64,000 nucleotides of DNA from Hermatobates lingyangjiaoensis (GCA_026182355.1 JAPFBL010000068.1:10391001-10455000), one strand, 5' to 3'; positions 45,750-59,254 are shown, numbered from the stretch's first letter. The notes: generated from the sequence alone by a model not told the origin. Numbers and translations are program-made.

Positions 45750-47980
45750 TCAAATATGTGTGTGATGTCTGGATCAAATTAATATTTTACAAAAATGGGC
45801 CTCATAGTGTAAATGAGCCCTATTATTTGGGAACGATTATACATTATGGGAAAGTCACTTTTTTTTGCCAAAAACGTGCTTTTAGACTACATTTTTTTCT
45901 CCTGAACTACTAATTCTAGATGTTTAAAATTTTGGCATTACCTTTGAGATTACAAACGCAATAAACAAAACAAATATTCAGATTTTTAAACCAACCGGAA
46001 AATTTTTTTTTTTCAATAAAATGTTACAATTTTGACTTATAATCAATCTGATAGTTTGTGAGAGTAATACAAGCCATGCATACCGTTTAATAGATCAAAA
46101 TGAAACTATATCTAAAACTAAAACTTTATGTGGGGAGGAATTTAAAATTTCATTTAGTAAAGGGGCGTTAAAGTACATTTTCTGTTTTCAGGAAATGTTT
46201 TTTTAGCTCTAAAAGACTCATCAGGAAAAAAAATGAAAATTTGCCAAAAAATAAACAGAAAATTAACAATTTGTAAAAAAAATTCATGAAATTTCGATTA
46301 CGGTAAAGAGCAATAAAACTATAAAAACCGAATATTGATTTACTTACTAATGACTAATTAGTAAGTAAATGATACTTACCGTAACTAATGATTTACTTAC
46401 TATACTTGTCCTATTTGTTAACATTTATTTATGTTGTTTACATTGACTAAAAAATGTTTGATCGTATCCACTGAAATAAAATTGATGTTTAGAGGTTTAA
46501 TGAAATTTTTAAATAATGTAAGAACTTAATATGACCTGTAACGAAATTCTTGCATGTAAAATATCAACGCCAATCAAACATGTAATTTCTGATGCTTTCC
46601 ATGGTATGATGGATTTGTCCACACAAAATGCTCTCATCAATCTATCTATTGCAACCTAGAACAATACTTGATATCTGATGAAATTTATTTTGTGTTTATA
46701 AATCATTTTATTTTTCGGCAATACTGAAGTGTGAGGAACAGACTCTTTCCTATTACGAGTATGTTGATGACAAATATCCAGTTTCTTTACTTTTCTAGTC
46801 TAATAGTTCATATCTACTATTATCAAAAATTTTAAGGTTCCAGCTATAAAAGTTTTAAATTATACTGAAAAGCCGGTTTTGAATTTGATTTCAGTGTGCA
46901 AAACTGGCTAATAACAAATATATTTTTTTTTCAATATACATTTACAGCAACCTTATAACAAAATACAGCACGCAGGAAAAAGATAACACTCATTCAGAAT
47001 AAATTACATTTTCGACAAGGGGAAAAAAAGTACATTTTTAAAAAACACTAGCATGTCATAAAATTCCCAGTATAATAATTTTAGAAAAGACCAAAAAACT
47101 AAAACAGAATTGAAAATTGAAAACATTCTTTGTAAAATAATAAATAAAATTATCCTAAATCTTAAATTAAAAATTATCTTTATTTTTTACATGTTTCTGA
47201 CATTTTTCAGACAAAAGAGAAATATTTTCAAGTTTTATATGGGAAACTTTGACTTAAATCTTCAATGTAGCAGGAGGTCAGGTTAACTATGTTAGAAGAG
47301 ATCCACTGACTATTGGAAAAAAAGTCATGTTCTCCTGTAAGAGATTATTTCATAACACGAAATATACACTTTTGCTTTTCAAAATTGTTATTACTACTGT
47401 AGTTATACTAATACCATTATATACGTGGTGCAATATACGGAAATAAGCATATATATTGATTAGTGGATCAATCACTATCTATACTACCACCTGGAATGAA
47501 GGCTAATGAACGTTTACCATTTAGATATTTATATTATGCCTAAATGGGACATTATTATATATCTAAGAAGTGTGATATAAGTTTACTTATAGTAAAGTTG
47601 AGTGTAGGTCACTTCAGATTTTTTTAGAGGTAATCGTTTAAATTTCATACATTATAGCAGTCGAAATATAGTATTGATATTTGCTATCTCTTCTATTTGG
47701 TTTCTTTCTGTGAATTTAGTTTATTTAATTCCTGGAATCATTTCATCTAATTGTTTACATTGGTAAGTCGGCAGCAGGTCTTCTCTCAAACATTTACTCT
47801 TAAAGTTAGCAGCAGCACTCATAATTTTAGCTTTGGTGGACTCGATCTTTTGAGAAATTTCTTTCTTAGATAGTTTAAATATCTACTTTCTACGTGTTAT
47901 TTAAACTACAACAATATTTCTTGGATAGATGTTATGGCAACTCCAGCCAGAAGAAGGAAAGATCGAGAACACCAGTGCTA
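45750..47980. other. A+T-rich intronic stretch
   Basis: No gene was recognised. A hairpin ATTTACTTACTAA/TTAGTAAGTAAAT sits at about 46339-46368. 47650-47720 carries a degraded TCGAAATATAGTATTG terminal unit of the family also seen at 6714 and 13.2 kb. Confidence 0.4.
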
Positions 47981-48008
47981 AAATTGTGAATGTGAAAGCA
48001 GTTGCCAC

Positions 48009-48011
<3 letters not shown>

Positions 48012-48048
<37 letters not shown>

Positions 48049-48085
48049 TATCAAGGGAGAGAGAGAGAGAGAAGAGAGAAAGTAA
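48012..48085. repeat. (TA)n followed by (GA)n microsatellite
   Basis: About 19 TA units (48012-48051) followed by a GA-rich tract (48055-48085). A simple compound repeat. Confidence 0.95.
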
Positions 48086-48129
48086 GATAGATTATAGAAA
48101 CTTGGTTTTATAATTTGCTATTAAATCTT

Positions 48130-48620
48130 AATAGTACCTTTGACCTCGGATATCGCCCTCGCTGAAGGCGATCTTAACGGTGATACAGATATGTGGATGT
48201 GACACAAGTACATAGATCGACTTGTCAGATAAAAAATTCAACCATTTTTTGCCGATGGAGTGTTGAGTTTTTGTTGAGCCCTTAAGAGGAAATCGGCTTT
48301 AATTTCATCGCTGAGTAGCTGGCATCACTTTCCTTCAAATTGGCCTATTTGTGTACAGGATTATTTATGGCAGAGAGCTTAAGGTTGAATTAATGGGCAG
48401 GCATGCCCATATTTCATCATCGATTAAAACCAGTTGCTTGCCGGAGGGATGGGTACATAATTCAGAACCGTTCTCACTTGCTCATGTATATCTGAACCAT
48501 TAAGCTGCCCAGGGATTGAGAGGTGTTGTCCGCTGTCTGCAACACTGTTACACTGTCAGCTCTCAGAACAAATCTGCTGCTGACAGCAAAGTGGCTTAGT
48601 GCAGACCTCAAAATGTTTCA
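48130..48620. promoter_or_regulatory. Candidate conserved non-coding element
   Basis: About 490 bp with markedly higher G+C than its surroundings and no open frame of note. It includes the palindromic GGGCAGGCATGCCC near 48400, AATTAATGGGC, and CAGCTCTC/CTGCTGCTGACAGC. No repeat family or protein was recognised. Confidence 0.3.
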
Positions 48621-48669
48621 CTCCCTGATTAAAACATAACGATTTAAGTTTCCATTCACCCTAGTACTA

Positions 48670-51600
48670 GTTCTTTTCATAACTTATAGGAGTTATACAA
48701 TTCATTTTTTTAGCCACTCTCATTTATCTGTTTCCTATTTCTGAACAAATGGATCATATAGAATATGACAATGTACACATCAGTTAGTATGACGCGAGCT
48801 GATCCTCAAATCAACCTGTATAGTTATTTCTTTGAGGCTACTTTTCATTTCTATGATAATAGGTAGTGATATCAACGAATTTTATAACCCACATCACGTA
48901 TATTAAAAGTACCCAATTATTACTTAATAAAACTATTTAATTTGTACACTGATATTAGTATACTTGATAAAATCATTGTACAATTTCTACGCTTTAAGAA
49001 TGGAGATAAATACAAAATTTTAACCACATATAATCTTGACCCTCAGAGTTATTATAGCTCCGGCTAGCTTTTGAACAATGTTGTGAAGTAACATTTGTCA
49101 ATCAGTTTTTCGTATTAAATTATCGATTTCATTCATAAAATATATTCATGAAATGATTTATAAAATGTTCTCGTTTAGAAAAATTGTCCTTTTTTAGAAA
49201 GAAACGAAGTTCTTTATTTGGAAGTTATAGTCAGCTATGAAGTGTTAGTTATACTTTGTTGTCAGAAAAAGCCTTCAAGGACTTAAAATTATCTCTGAGA
49301 CAGCAGATTTCTTTTGCATTTTTTCCATGTTTTTCTTCAGCAAATAAATCAGATATAATTGATTTTGTTTCAGCTGTGATATCTAGTGACCCAGTGAGAG
49401 CGTGATTTGTTGCCTACTGATAAAGACGGCAAACAGATAAGAGGATAGTAGTGTAGGTAAATTGACAATGTAATTCAAATTTTGCCTAAATCATATTTTA
49501 ACACATTTGTGAACGTTTATTTCCCAAAAGTTACATACTCGGAAATTCTGTCTTAAACAACATTTTTAATAAGTATATTTTATTTATTAATCAGTTAATT
49601 TCTTACTACATTTTTATAGATTCCACTCTGTTCTACCTAAACCATTGAATTATCTTCATAGCCCATCAAGCATGGAATTAGGTTCTTAATGTTGTTTGTC
49701 TTTCGATGTTTACAGTCTTTTTTCTGAAGAGATGCCCACAGTTTTCACTTTTTTTAATTTTAAAATATGATCACAGACAACAATTCTGAGTTGAAACCAT
49801 TATGGGCCGAAGCTGGTACAGTTTTGTATACAGAGGCTGAGATTTTCAAATTGTTCATACTTCCTCCCACCTTCTTTTCTTTAATAATAACTTCCAGATA
49901 ATGTATCGTTCATTAGCATTATCATATCAAATAACCTTAGAGTCAAATAGCTCTATCGAATAACTTCAAATCAAATCTTTATGCAGCTTGTCGATCTGAT
50001 CAATTGTTTCCATGCACTAAGCTTTTTCTACAAGCCATTTTTTAAAACATAAATCTTAAAATCTACTCTTAAATTTTATTGATAGGTCAGCAATAAAATG
50101 TGTTATGTTCTTATTTTCCTTAGGAGTAATGTCAATACCACCTTCCGAAGTTTTTGTTGCAGTTGAAAAATTACGAAATATTTCTTATTGTAGTTTCTGT
50201 AATAAATCTTTATCAATCTCGTTCATTGTCCATTCGACATTTGTAAAATCATTTTAGTCTCACCTTGTAACGACGACTATGATAACGCAATTCTTCTGTG
50301 ATATCACTTAAAAACGCCGCTTAAATTCCTGAACAATTATTTCAAAATACTTTATATTTTTTTAATTCATTTCCTTTAATTGGATATAATGTACTGTATT
50401 TTTGACATTTCTGATGAGGTCATTTACTTCACCCTTGGAGATGGGTATTAGCAATGAAATGCTAATAATTTTGTTAATTATAGTTCTTCTGTTATGGGAA
50501 AGTAAACCTCCTTTGGAATCTGTCATTTCAGGGAATCTATTTTCTTATTATCAATCATAATCCATTTCTTATGAACGCAATTTTCTTATTAATATTATTA
50601 TTCTTCTCTTGAAAAATACTATTAATATCGAGATAGTCTGTGCTCCTGTGGTTTCATCTTTCACTGTAAGCAATTTTAACCAATATTTGGTAGCATACAA
50701 TTTAACAAATACAGTTCACTTAGTATTGCTATCAGTGCTGGAATCTTAAACCAAACTAAAATTTGACAATTCTTCGAACCTTCTATGATGTGGTTAGAAA
50801 TATTTTACAATGACTTCAAAAAGATAGACTTGGAAAACTGCAATATTTGATTTTCAATAATAGTCGTTTTTAATATCAAATTTATCGAATAATGTTTTAG
50901 ACACGTTGATAAAACATTTCTTCACAGCTTCAGCGTCAGTAAATGGATTCATATCTTTACAGATTATGCAACAAATTTCGTATCAAACTCTGGTTACCGC
51001 TTTAATATATGTATCGGTATTGTTATAAAACTTTGTAGTTGCAAGCGATTCTTAAACAAAGCTAACTTTCACATTTTAAAAGTCTGCGAGTAAAATTGTC
51101 ATAAAATTATTTATGTTTTGAAGTGTAATGATGAAGAATATTATGTATTTCAATCCAGAATATCGCGACATATCAAACAAGTTTTTGAACTCTATTTAAT
51201 TTCACAACAACACAAATCTCTTCCGAATTTTCTTGAAACATTTAATTTAGCAGACTATTTTTCTTTGGAAAATTGTATAATACACAATGGCCAGTACTGT
51301 CATTGTGGGCAATTAGCCTATTTCTATTGTGTATCGAAGGTCACAAATTAAATAGTACTTTAACTAGAAATAAAACTATCAGAAATGACTAATATAACTC
51401 AACTACCAAATAAACATTGCCATGAAAGAAGGGCTGAAGGTTAGAGGTTGAGACCAATGAATTGTATTCGCAGTCTTCAAAGACCTGCTAACTTGCTACC
51501 CAACAAATTGCACCTCGTTCATTTTAAAAAATGTTTTAATAATTATCATTGCTTGAAAGCAGACATTGTTTATTTATTATAAGTATAGTAATAGTGATCA

Positions 51601-52340
51601 TGAAAAAATTCTGTATCGAGGTTTTAACGGGTTTACATGGTTTGAAGTCCCCAAAGTCCTTTTTGGAAGATTTTTCGATGATGTCTGTGGGAGGATGGGT
51701 GTATATTCAAAAGTTTGTTAACGTACAATTGTTAAGAATAGTATATCTTCAAATCGAGTTTTAAACATATGTTGAACATTCATTAAAAAATTGTTTACTT
51801 AATGACTGTGAATGGATGCTACATTTGATATCTTACGTAGAAAGTAGACTCTTTATCTATGAGAGATAGAAATCTTGGATAACGCTATATCTGAATGCAA
51901 ACCAGCCGTATTGGAAAGGATAAAGATATTTGTCAAATCATATGCAAAACTATAAAAGTTAGAGATACTCTATATCCATATCTATGTAAATTTATAAAGG
52001 TCATTAAGGACCTAAAATCCGAAGTTGAATTTAGTTACAATATGATGTACAATATGTTGATACGAAAGTATAGAAGCGGAATGTACCAGTCTGATGAGGT
52101 TTAAACCCTCAGTCTCAATTGCAGGTCATATTGATCAATAATTTCAAGTTATTTTGCTGATCAAATGATTATAGCTACAGGCTATAATAATCTTATAGCA
52201 CATAAGAGGTGATTGTTCCTCACATGAAGGCTGCTTTGGTCGCACATGAGGGCTGATTGTTCAAGACCTGAGGGTTGATTGGGCTGCAGTTTAAGCATAT
52301 CTGGATTAAATGCTCGTCCGCTGACTTTAATGAAGTCGAA
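48670..52340. other. A+T-rich stretch with a possible old coding relic
   Basis: 49100-51000 read on the minus strand has many short open pieces with a protein-like look (for example KEICCLRDNFKSLKAFSDN), suggesting a very old transposase-type relic. No diagnostic motif could be named. The open frame at 51118-51351 (+) is unrecognised. Confidence 0.25.
51581..51695 (+). repeat. Dispersed ~100-bp repeat, copy 2 of 3
   Basis: AAGTATAGTAATAGTGATCA then TGAAAAAATTC, ATCGAGGTTTTAACGGG and TTGAAGTCCCCAAAGTCCTT. It matches the copies at 45641 and 54185. The short open frame through it is not a gene. Confidence 0.7.
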
Positions 52341-52343
52341 ATA

Positions 52344-53136
52344 CATTGGGTGTTTCCAAAGTTCTGGGAATTTAGCTATAACTTCTATTATTTTGTTAAT
52401 TTTGACGAATATTACAGTGTAGTTATTCAAAATTTAACTGAATACATTTATTCCAAAGATAAAATTTGTTTAAGCCATCCTGAAAGAACTTTTTCAGTGA
52501 CTCTTCAATCCAGCTATTTATGAGACGTTTTAAGATAGTTAAACTTTCAAATCGAACACCCTGTAAGGATTTTTCAAATCTGAGAACAGATGAAAATGCA
52601 AGATCGGGAGATTAAGGTGGATGCGGAAGCAATTCCAATGGTAAATAGCTCAAAACAAACTTCGATTTTCTTGTGGTGTGTGTCTTGCATAATCCTGTTG
52701 CAATAACGGACCATTATACACATCCAGAATGTTTGTTTCTTTCATTTACTGACGTGCTTGGACGCCGACTGCGTGGATTGTCTTCTGATGATGTTCTACC
52801 GGTTTTAAACACATCGATCTACCAAAAAAGAGTACTTTTGGATTCTGCGGACTCACCAAATACTCTTTTCAGACGCTGAATAATTTCTGATGTTTTATCA
52901 CCTTCTTTCCACAAAAAAGAAAAATGTTACCTTTTGAGATTTTGCCGTGTCTTCCGTGGTTACAAAAACAGTGCTATGAATACGCGGCTGTATCAGTCGA
53001 ACACCTAAATCAGACTGAACAATATTGTACTAGATAGTTGCATAAACATGTCAAGACTTGTCTAGTACCAATGACATTGCTTATTTTGCGTAATTTAATT
53101 ATAGCATAATTCCCAGAACTTTGGTAACATCCCTTG
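52344..53136 (-). mobile_element. Internally deleted mariner element with TIRs and TA duplication
   Basis: Inverted ends CATTGGGTGTTTCCAAAG (left) and CAAGGGATGTTACCAAAG (right, read inward) extend over about 34 bp (AGTTCTGGGAATT in both) and are flanked by TA at 52342-52343 and 53137-53138. Minus-strand remnants include, from the right end, EIIQRLKRVFGESAESKST then IDVFKTGRTSSEDNPRSRRP (helix-turn-helix and linker). Near the left end FHLFSDLKNPYRV and DGLNKFYLWNKC match the transposase C-terminus. The catalytic middle is missing, and stops and shifts are present. At 793 bp it is shorter than a full mariner (about 1.3 kb). It is a dead derivative. Confidence 0.87.
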
Positions 53137-53139
53137 TAC

Positions 53140-55480
53140 GTTGAAAGCAGCTCTTTAATCTATTGTATTATCACATCCATTGTGGAAAATATGTGAGTAC
53201 CACATCATTAATTCTTATATTGAGTAATTATAATAATAGTTACGTCAGAAACCAGTGTCCACCAGGCACTTGAAAGTGGGAAGGGAAGAAGTTGAAGTAT
53301 TGAGTAAACGGAGCATAGGCAGAGTGACAGGTCCTTGCCACCACCAGTGACACGAACAGGAGGCGAAAAAATAGAATTAAGATGTCATAAGTCGTAGGCC
53401 TCCGGCTGACTCAAATCGACCGCAAGTTAGACATCACTGATTTCTTCAAGGACAACTCGTTTTTTCTTTACAGAAATCCATTCTTCTATGCCTTCTCCTC
53501 TGGAGTCAATCAGAACGGTTTTAGGCCGCATTCGAGTTTAAAAAAAAGGCTAAAAGAGTTGTGGCTAAAATCATCCGTCTTGTAATACATCCTTACTAAA
53601 CATTCAAAACCCTTCAATTTTAAATTATTTTCTTTTTGATTGAACTATTTTCAAAAATTTTTAAATTATATTCTATGACTCGAACTAAACAAAATTGTTA
53701 AATAAAATTACTTAATCGAAATTGTTGTTTCCCTCAGAACAAACAGCAAATAAATGGTTGGCCTATCGATTATCTGATCTTTATTACAAAAAAGTTTGGT
53801 TTCTTCTTGATCTACTGTTAGTTCCATCCCTATGAAATCTGAGGTCTGTGTGCAAAATGCTCGAGACAGCATGATTTTTGTATGGTTTCAAACAATTCCA
53901 AATTGTTTGCTAACTCAATTGCAACTATTCCGTTGTTTTCATGTAGTCAATGTTAAAATCATCTCTCATAGAGTCCTTTACAATTTTAAAATGAACAGAA
54001 AATTAATCATTTTTGATATAAGTGTCTAGTTCAAATAAAGAATTATATTTATTGTCTAATGAAATGTCACTAATTGAGTTCTCACTTTTGTGAGAATGTT
54101 TATCCTCCCATGAACACAATAATCATATTAATTTATTTAAAAAAGGTTTGTGTTTGTTTTTACGAATATTCTGTTTTTCCTGATTATAAGTAACGTATAG
54201 TAAATATGAGAAAATTTGATTTTGAGATTTTGAGGGATTTGCATTTTTTAAGGTCCCTAAAGTCACTTTTTGCTTTCATAGGGGGGATAGAATGTTCAAA
54301 AATATAATAGTATCAAACTATTGAGAAAATTTTTTATTGAGCTGCTAAGTGATAATAATGACAGACTGCATTGGAATCATCCTGTTTTCGAGAAAAGTGC
54401 TTTTGTCTGGTATACATGCAGGTAAAAAATTAATAACATACAAGGTATTATAGGAAAAATTTCAACATTTCTAAAGCTCTTGTAGGAGTAATCACGGTAT
54501 ACATGGCCGATATGAATATCAAAGTTCATTTGATAATCAAATGGACTTTTGATAGGATCAGTCAGCCAGGCCAAACTGAATACTTTGAAATTAATAGTTT
54601 TTAATTCAAAATGATTGTGGCAATCTCTGATCTGTAGAATCTAGCCAGTAAAAAAATGATAACTGGTATGAGGAAACCTGAACACTACGAGGGAATCAAC
54701 ACTCTCTATCATACTCACGAATTTAATTAATGAATGAATAAGTACGATACAAATAAAAGTTACTAGGACAACCAGGTCCTAGATAGGATCTAATAAGATC
54801 ATCTATCTGATTGTTATTCATAAAGAAGGTAATGAAGGAAACACATTACATATGAATAGCAGACAATTATAATGAGGGATTTAATGATTTCTCTCAAAAT
54901 CATACTTAAAACCAATATAAAAGTATGTCAGAGATACTTCTCTAAGGACAACAAGTTGACTGAAATCAAATCTAAGTTGATTTTAGGAACGACAAATGGA
55001 ATAGCAATAAGGCAGATGTGAATGCTGTCAGCACAATCCTATGAGACTGGGGCCCTCGCTTTAATATTAACATTAGTTGTCAGATTTTCTAAATCAATGA
55101 TTTCAAGTTTATTAAAACTGATAAAATGAATATAGCCATATTAAAATGAAATTAAATCATTAAATTGATTATCCATGATTATGATATCATGATATCAGAG
55201 ATATTGATATTATGTCTACACAAATTAAAACCAAAATTTAATATCCATATTAAATTAAAATGAAAAAGAAATTTCTTGTCAATGAGTTTGATATTCTGAA
55301 ACTTATAGTAAAGTTGAGGACATTCCAGAATTTATCTTATTTTATTATAGGAATGATTTTATGATATTTTTAAACAGCGTTGGTTTTCTTTGTTTATTTT
55401 TACTCCGGATTGTACTACTTCGTAAAACAGTCAAAGAAAGTTTTGTACATGAACAGTTGGTTGGTTGAAGACCACGAATT
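53140..55480. other. Intronic stretch after the mariner element
   Basis: 53230-53560 is somewhat GC-richer and unassigned. The remainder, apart from the repeat copy at 54185, is A+T-rich with nothing recognised. Confidence 0.4.
54185..54285 (+). repeat. Dispersed ~100-bp repeat, copy 3 of 3
   Basis: ATAAGTAACGTATAGTAAAT then GAGAAAATTTGATTTTGAG, AGGGATTTGCATT and AAGGTCCCTAAAGTCAC. It matches the copies at 45641 and 51581. Confidence 0.7.
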
Positions 55481-55489
55481 AATCTACAG

Positions 55490-55870
55490 AGAAAAGATTT
55501 ATAAAGGAAATGACTGAAGACCACTCAGGACTCGAGCACTGCACGAAGTATATGGGGCCCTTAATTAGTCACGAGACGGTGAGTCTATTTGGGGCAGTCA
55601 GACTTATTAATTGGCCGTGTCAGGATATTTATATAGCCGCCAAGAGAACCGTAACAATACACTTCCTTGTCCGGCATCAGCTTGACATTGGTATCCGTCT
55701 CGTCTATCTTCCTAATTACGCCTAATAAAGGAGAGTTAAATAAATAATACAACAATATTGCTGGAGGAACGCGAAGTCCATGACAAGGTGTGTAATGCCC
55801 AGCGTATATTTCACGGCTGCCTACTCTCATCAGGAGATTTTTCAAAAGTAATCATTGGCCATTTTGATGT
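55490..55870. promoter_or_regulatory. Candidate conserved non-coding element
   Basis: About 380 bp of balanced composition, few stops on either strand, no codon structure and no recognised protein. It contains several homeodomain-type cores: CTTAATTAGTC, CTTATTAATTGG, CCTAATTACG. Such islands in large introns are often enhancers. No conservation data are available here. Confidence 0.3.
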
Positions 55871-57589
55871 TGACCATGTTATTGTCCACCTTTAGGGCTT
55901 TAGCTGCTTTATTTTTTTTACTGAATGAACATGAAGATTTTCTTATTTGAATGGCTATTTACAACGAACTTCGGAAGAAGATCAAGTCGTTATTATTAGG
56001 TCGTATGGTATGGTTTCTAGAAAAGCTTTATATTGGATAACGAAAAGGATAACTATATTTAAATGTAGATTTGTACGAATTATTTATAAAACCAGGCTTT
56101 TGATTTCACAAATAATGTCGTTATTTTTACTTAAAATTAGTTATAAGAACGAACTATTTACAACAAAATGAATTTCAGGAGGTCACTATGGTATTATGCA
56201 AATATTTTATCAAAGAATATTGGCAAACTTGGTGAGTATAGCTTGAGTCGTATTTCAAAATTGATAGCAATTAACTTTAAGTCTGACCTCTGCTACGTCA
56301 TATGCAGCAAGAACGCTATTAATAAGAACATTGCGGCTGTACAGGCCATTGTCTTCATAATGTTTTTCTATTTCTCTCATTCCTGATGTAAGAAATCTTT
56401 TAATTGTTACTAATGTATTCTGTCCTTGAATCTATAACAATACACGGATATACAACTATTTGTACAAATTATTTTGAAGCTCTATTATTGTATTTACATA
56501 TATTAACTACAGATAAAAATTTTATTATAAAACAATTTTTCTGCTTAAAACTAAAAACTATATTTGATTTTGAAATTTGCAAAGAATATTCGTTAAAGGT
56601 CCAGACAAATAATTTATCAGGTTTAATTCATAGACTGCCAGAATAAATAATAATAATAAAGTCAATAGGGGTGAATGCTACTTCATTCAAAAGAATGATT
56701 CAGATTTTCGTGAAAAGGATTTTTCTTAAATAGTTTTTATATAAATAGCCTAATACATAACATATCTTACAGTATTATTTACCATTAAAACTGTATATGT
56801 TTGTTATCCAATACGATCCCACAAATATCTTCTAATTATGCCAATGTTAGAAGAAATGTATGGTAGGTGTTGAAAATAATTTATTGTTTTCATAATATGG
56901 TGAAATTTGCAAGCATAATTCAAAAAGATATGAACCCTTTCAGTCAGGTTATTTGAGTTAAAAATGTCATAATCAATCTTATGTTTTTATCCAATAAAGT
57001 TGATAGACAATTTCTTTAATTCTTGTTCAAGCTTCGAGTATCATGTTTTGCTATGAGGAAATTCTCTGAAATTATATTCTTCTTTTTTATCATCCTACAT
57101 GTTAATCCATATCCTTAGATCCTTAGTTTAGTTGAAGCATTCAATCACTTTGTTAAACAACGGTGTTTTACTTTGGTCCACCAAATGATTCCTGTTTTAA
57201 TTCCATTTTTATTTGCTGAATGGAATATCTGCCCTTTATTATCGACATAACTTATTATAATCAATCTTTGTCGTGGCGTTTTTCTTAGACTTTCAAAGTT
57301 AATTATAAACAAGAGTTAAAAAGAGAATTTTTCTTTATCCAAACTTTTTATCTTTGATAATTTATTCCCCATTGATGTATTTTCTTATAAGACAGGAGAA
57401 GACTGTCAAGCAGAATGGAATATTTATTATAAATCTCAATTAGTTTTGTTTTTTTTTTTAACCTTTCGCAGAACTCTTTCATTTATCAATATCATACCCG
57501 TACTAAATCCATCTTCTTTCAACCTCTACAGAAATGGATTGCTGAAGTCAGTTCGTAAATTCCCAATGTTGAGTTTAGAAGCAGTTGAT

Positions 57590-57690
57590 TGAATAGTGGT
57601 TTTGGCTGCCCCAGGGCCTCCACCCACCTGTGCTACATCTCCGACCACCCACCGTCACCTGCTTCCTTTAATTCCCCCCAAACACCTTCA
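57590..57690. other. C-rich 100-bp patch
   Basis: A strand-asymmetric C-rich patch (CCCAGGGCCTCCACCCACCT) with two CACCTG E-boxes (at about 57635 and 57656) in otherwise A+T-rich DNA. Possibly regulatory; nothing else was seen. Confidence 0.25.
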
Positions 57691-58419
57691 TATTTGTACA
57701 ATATTTGCATAACTGTCTTATCATTGTTGCCATCTATGTAAATTCATTAACTAAATAATGTTCTGTTGAAATGTGGTTCAGCACTCAAACATTATTTCCG
57801 ACAAAACATGTTTTTAATAGTTAGATTTCCATGTTTTACTTGTACTCATTTTAGGAATTTCCAATACCTTCAAATCAATTCCTATCATTTAATACAATAA
57901 ATTTCAGTTAGAACATTTATATGCATAATCATAACTGTCAAGTACATTTATGTATTTTGTTAACTTCGAGACAGAATACTCTTTTTACATCTTAACAATA
58001 ACTACTAATGTCAGAACATCCAAATTATTATTAATTGAAGCTTGTCAAGTAGAAACGTAACTATCACAACAATATATGATTGATTAAACTGTACTATTTT
58101 CTTTTACCACTGATATTTGTGTGCATGAAATATTTAATCTAAATGAACACTTTTCTTGCCCTATCGGCTGTCGCTTCACATTATCCTTGTCACGTCATTC
58201 ACGCATTGATTATATCATTTTTATGGTTTTTTTAGTACATCCAAGTATTGGTTGGGGTCTGAGACATACTTTTGTAGTCCATAGTCTTTTTTCTTACCAT
58301 AGTTGTGTGTGTTTTTAGAAGACATTCTATGCTTGTAAAATACTACAAATTGATTAAATAGAACGTAATAAAAAGTTACATTGCTTTAAAAATAATGTAG
58401 CAGACAAAGATGACCGGTC

Positions 58420-58442
58420 CTTGATAAAGTGACTTTATCAAG
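58420..58442. repeat. Perfect 10-bp hairpin, TGA loop
   Basis: CTTGATAAAG and CTTTATCAAG are separated by TGA. The upstream GACCGGTC resembles the GACCGAGTCCCGATAAA context of the hairpin family at 39.9-40.0 kb, so it may be a distant relative. Confidence 0.5.
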
Positions 58443-59254
58443 AAAATGAACATCAAACTAGAGTGTTCTTAAACATAATACTCCCGTGTAAAATCTGCAC
58501 TCGGGAAAAATCTTGCCAGTTAAAAAGCGATTGTTTTGAGCATCCAATGCAGGTGTACATCCAACCCATGATATGTGATCAGCGATTGTCTAATGCACAG
58601 TGTGCCAGATTTAATACTCAAACGTATTTATTTCAAAAAATGAAACAAAAATTTAAAAAAAAAATAGCTTACACTCTAGTGTACTATAAGTAAATATACT
58701 AACAAAACTCGTTGACAACCAATTGTCCTTTGGTTTTATTTTAATGAGGTTATAATGTAGTCATAATATGAAATGCTATAGTAAGTATGATCAAAATCAT
58801 AGTGTGTCACTTTAATGATTTCATTTGTTTTAATGTGGCTATATCCATCTGATTAGTAATAAACTTAAAACCCTTGATTTAGAGGGATCTGATATCCTAT
58901 TATTAATATTATTAAACTGGGACTCTAAATCTCATCGCACTCATGCGAACCCCTGTTATATGTTTTTTATTGTGCTACATTCTATCATTTCTTAAATCAA
59001 CTTTTGATTTTACGTTCTTTTATGATCTTTATAATTGTCTTGAGAGGAGTATCTTTACATTTTTAATCTCTCCAAGTTAATTGCCTGCATTCACATAAAA
59101 TATGAATCAAACGTTCCAAAGCCCCTAGGGTACAGAGTCTTGATTATTCGTATAACGTTATTTGTAGGTTGTATAAAAGGCATGGAAGAATATTATTATA
59201 TTTATATTTTACATATATTTTTAAATCATTAATGTCATATTTATTAATTTATAG

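Noticed and set aside
51118..51351. Plus-strand open frame with two C-x-C pairs near its end
   Set aside because: Considered as a zinc-binding exon, but no family fits and no splice sites frame it.
52275..52523. Open frames over the left end of the mariner
   Set aside because: They cross the inverted terminal repeat, and the true coding remnant is on the minus strand in pieces.
55510..55845. Open frames on both strands near 55.6 kb
   Set aside because: Overlapping frames on both strands without recognisable product point to low stop density, not a gene.
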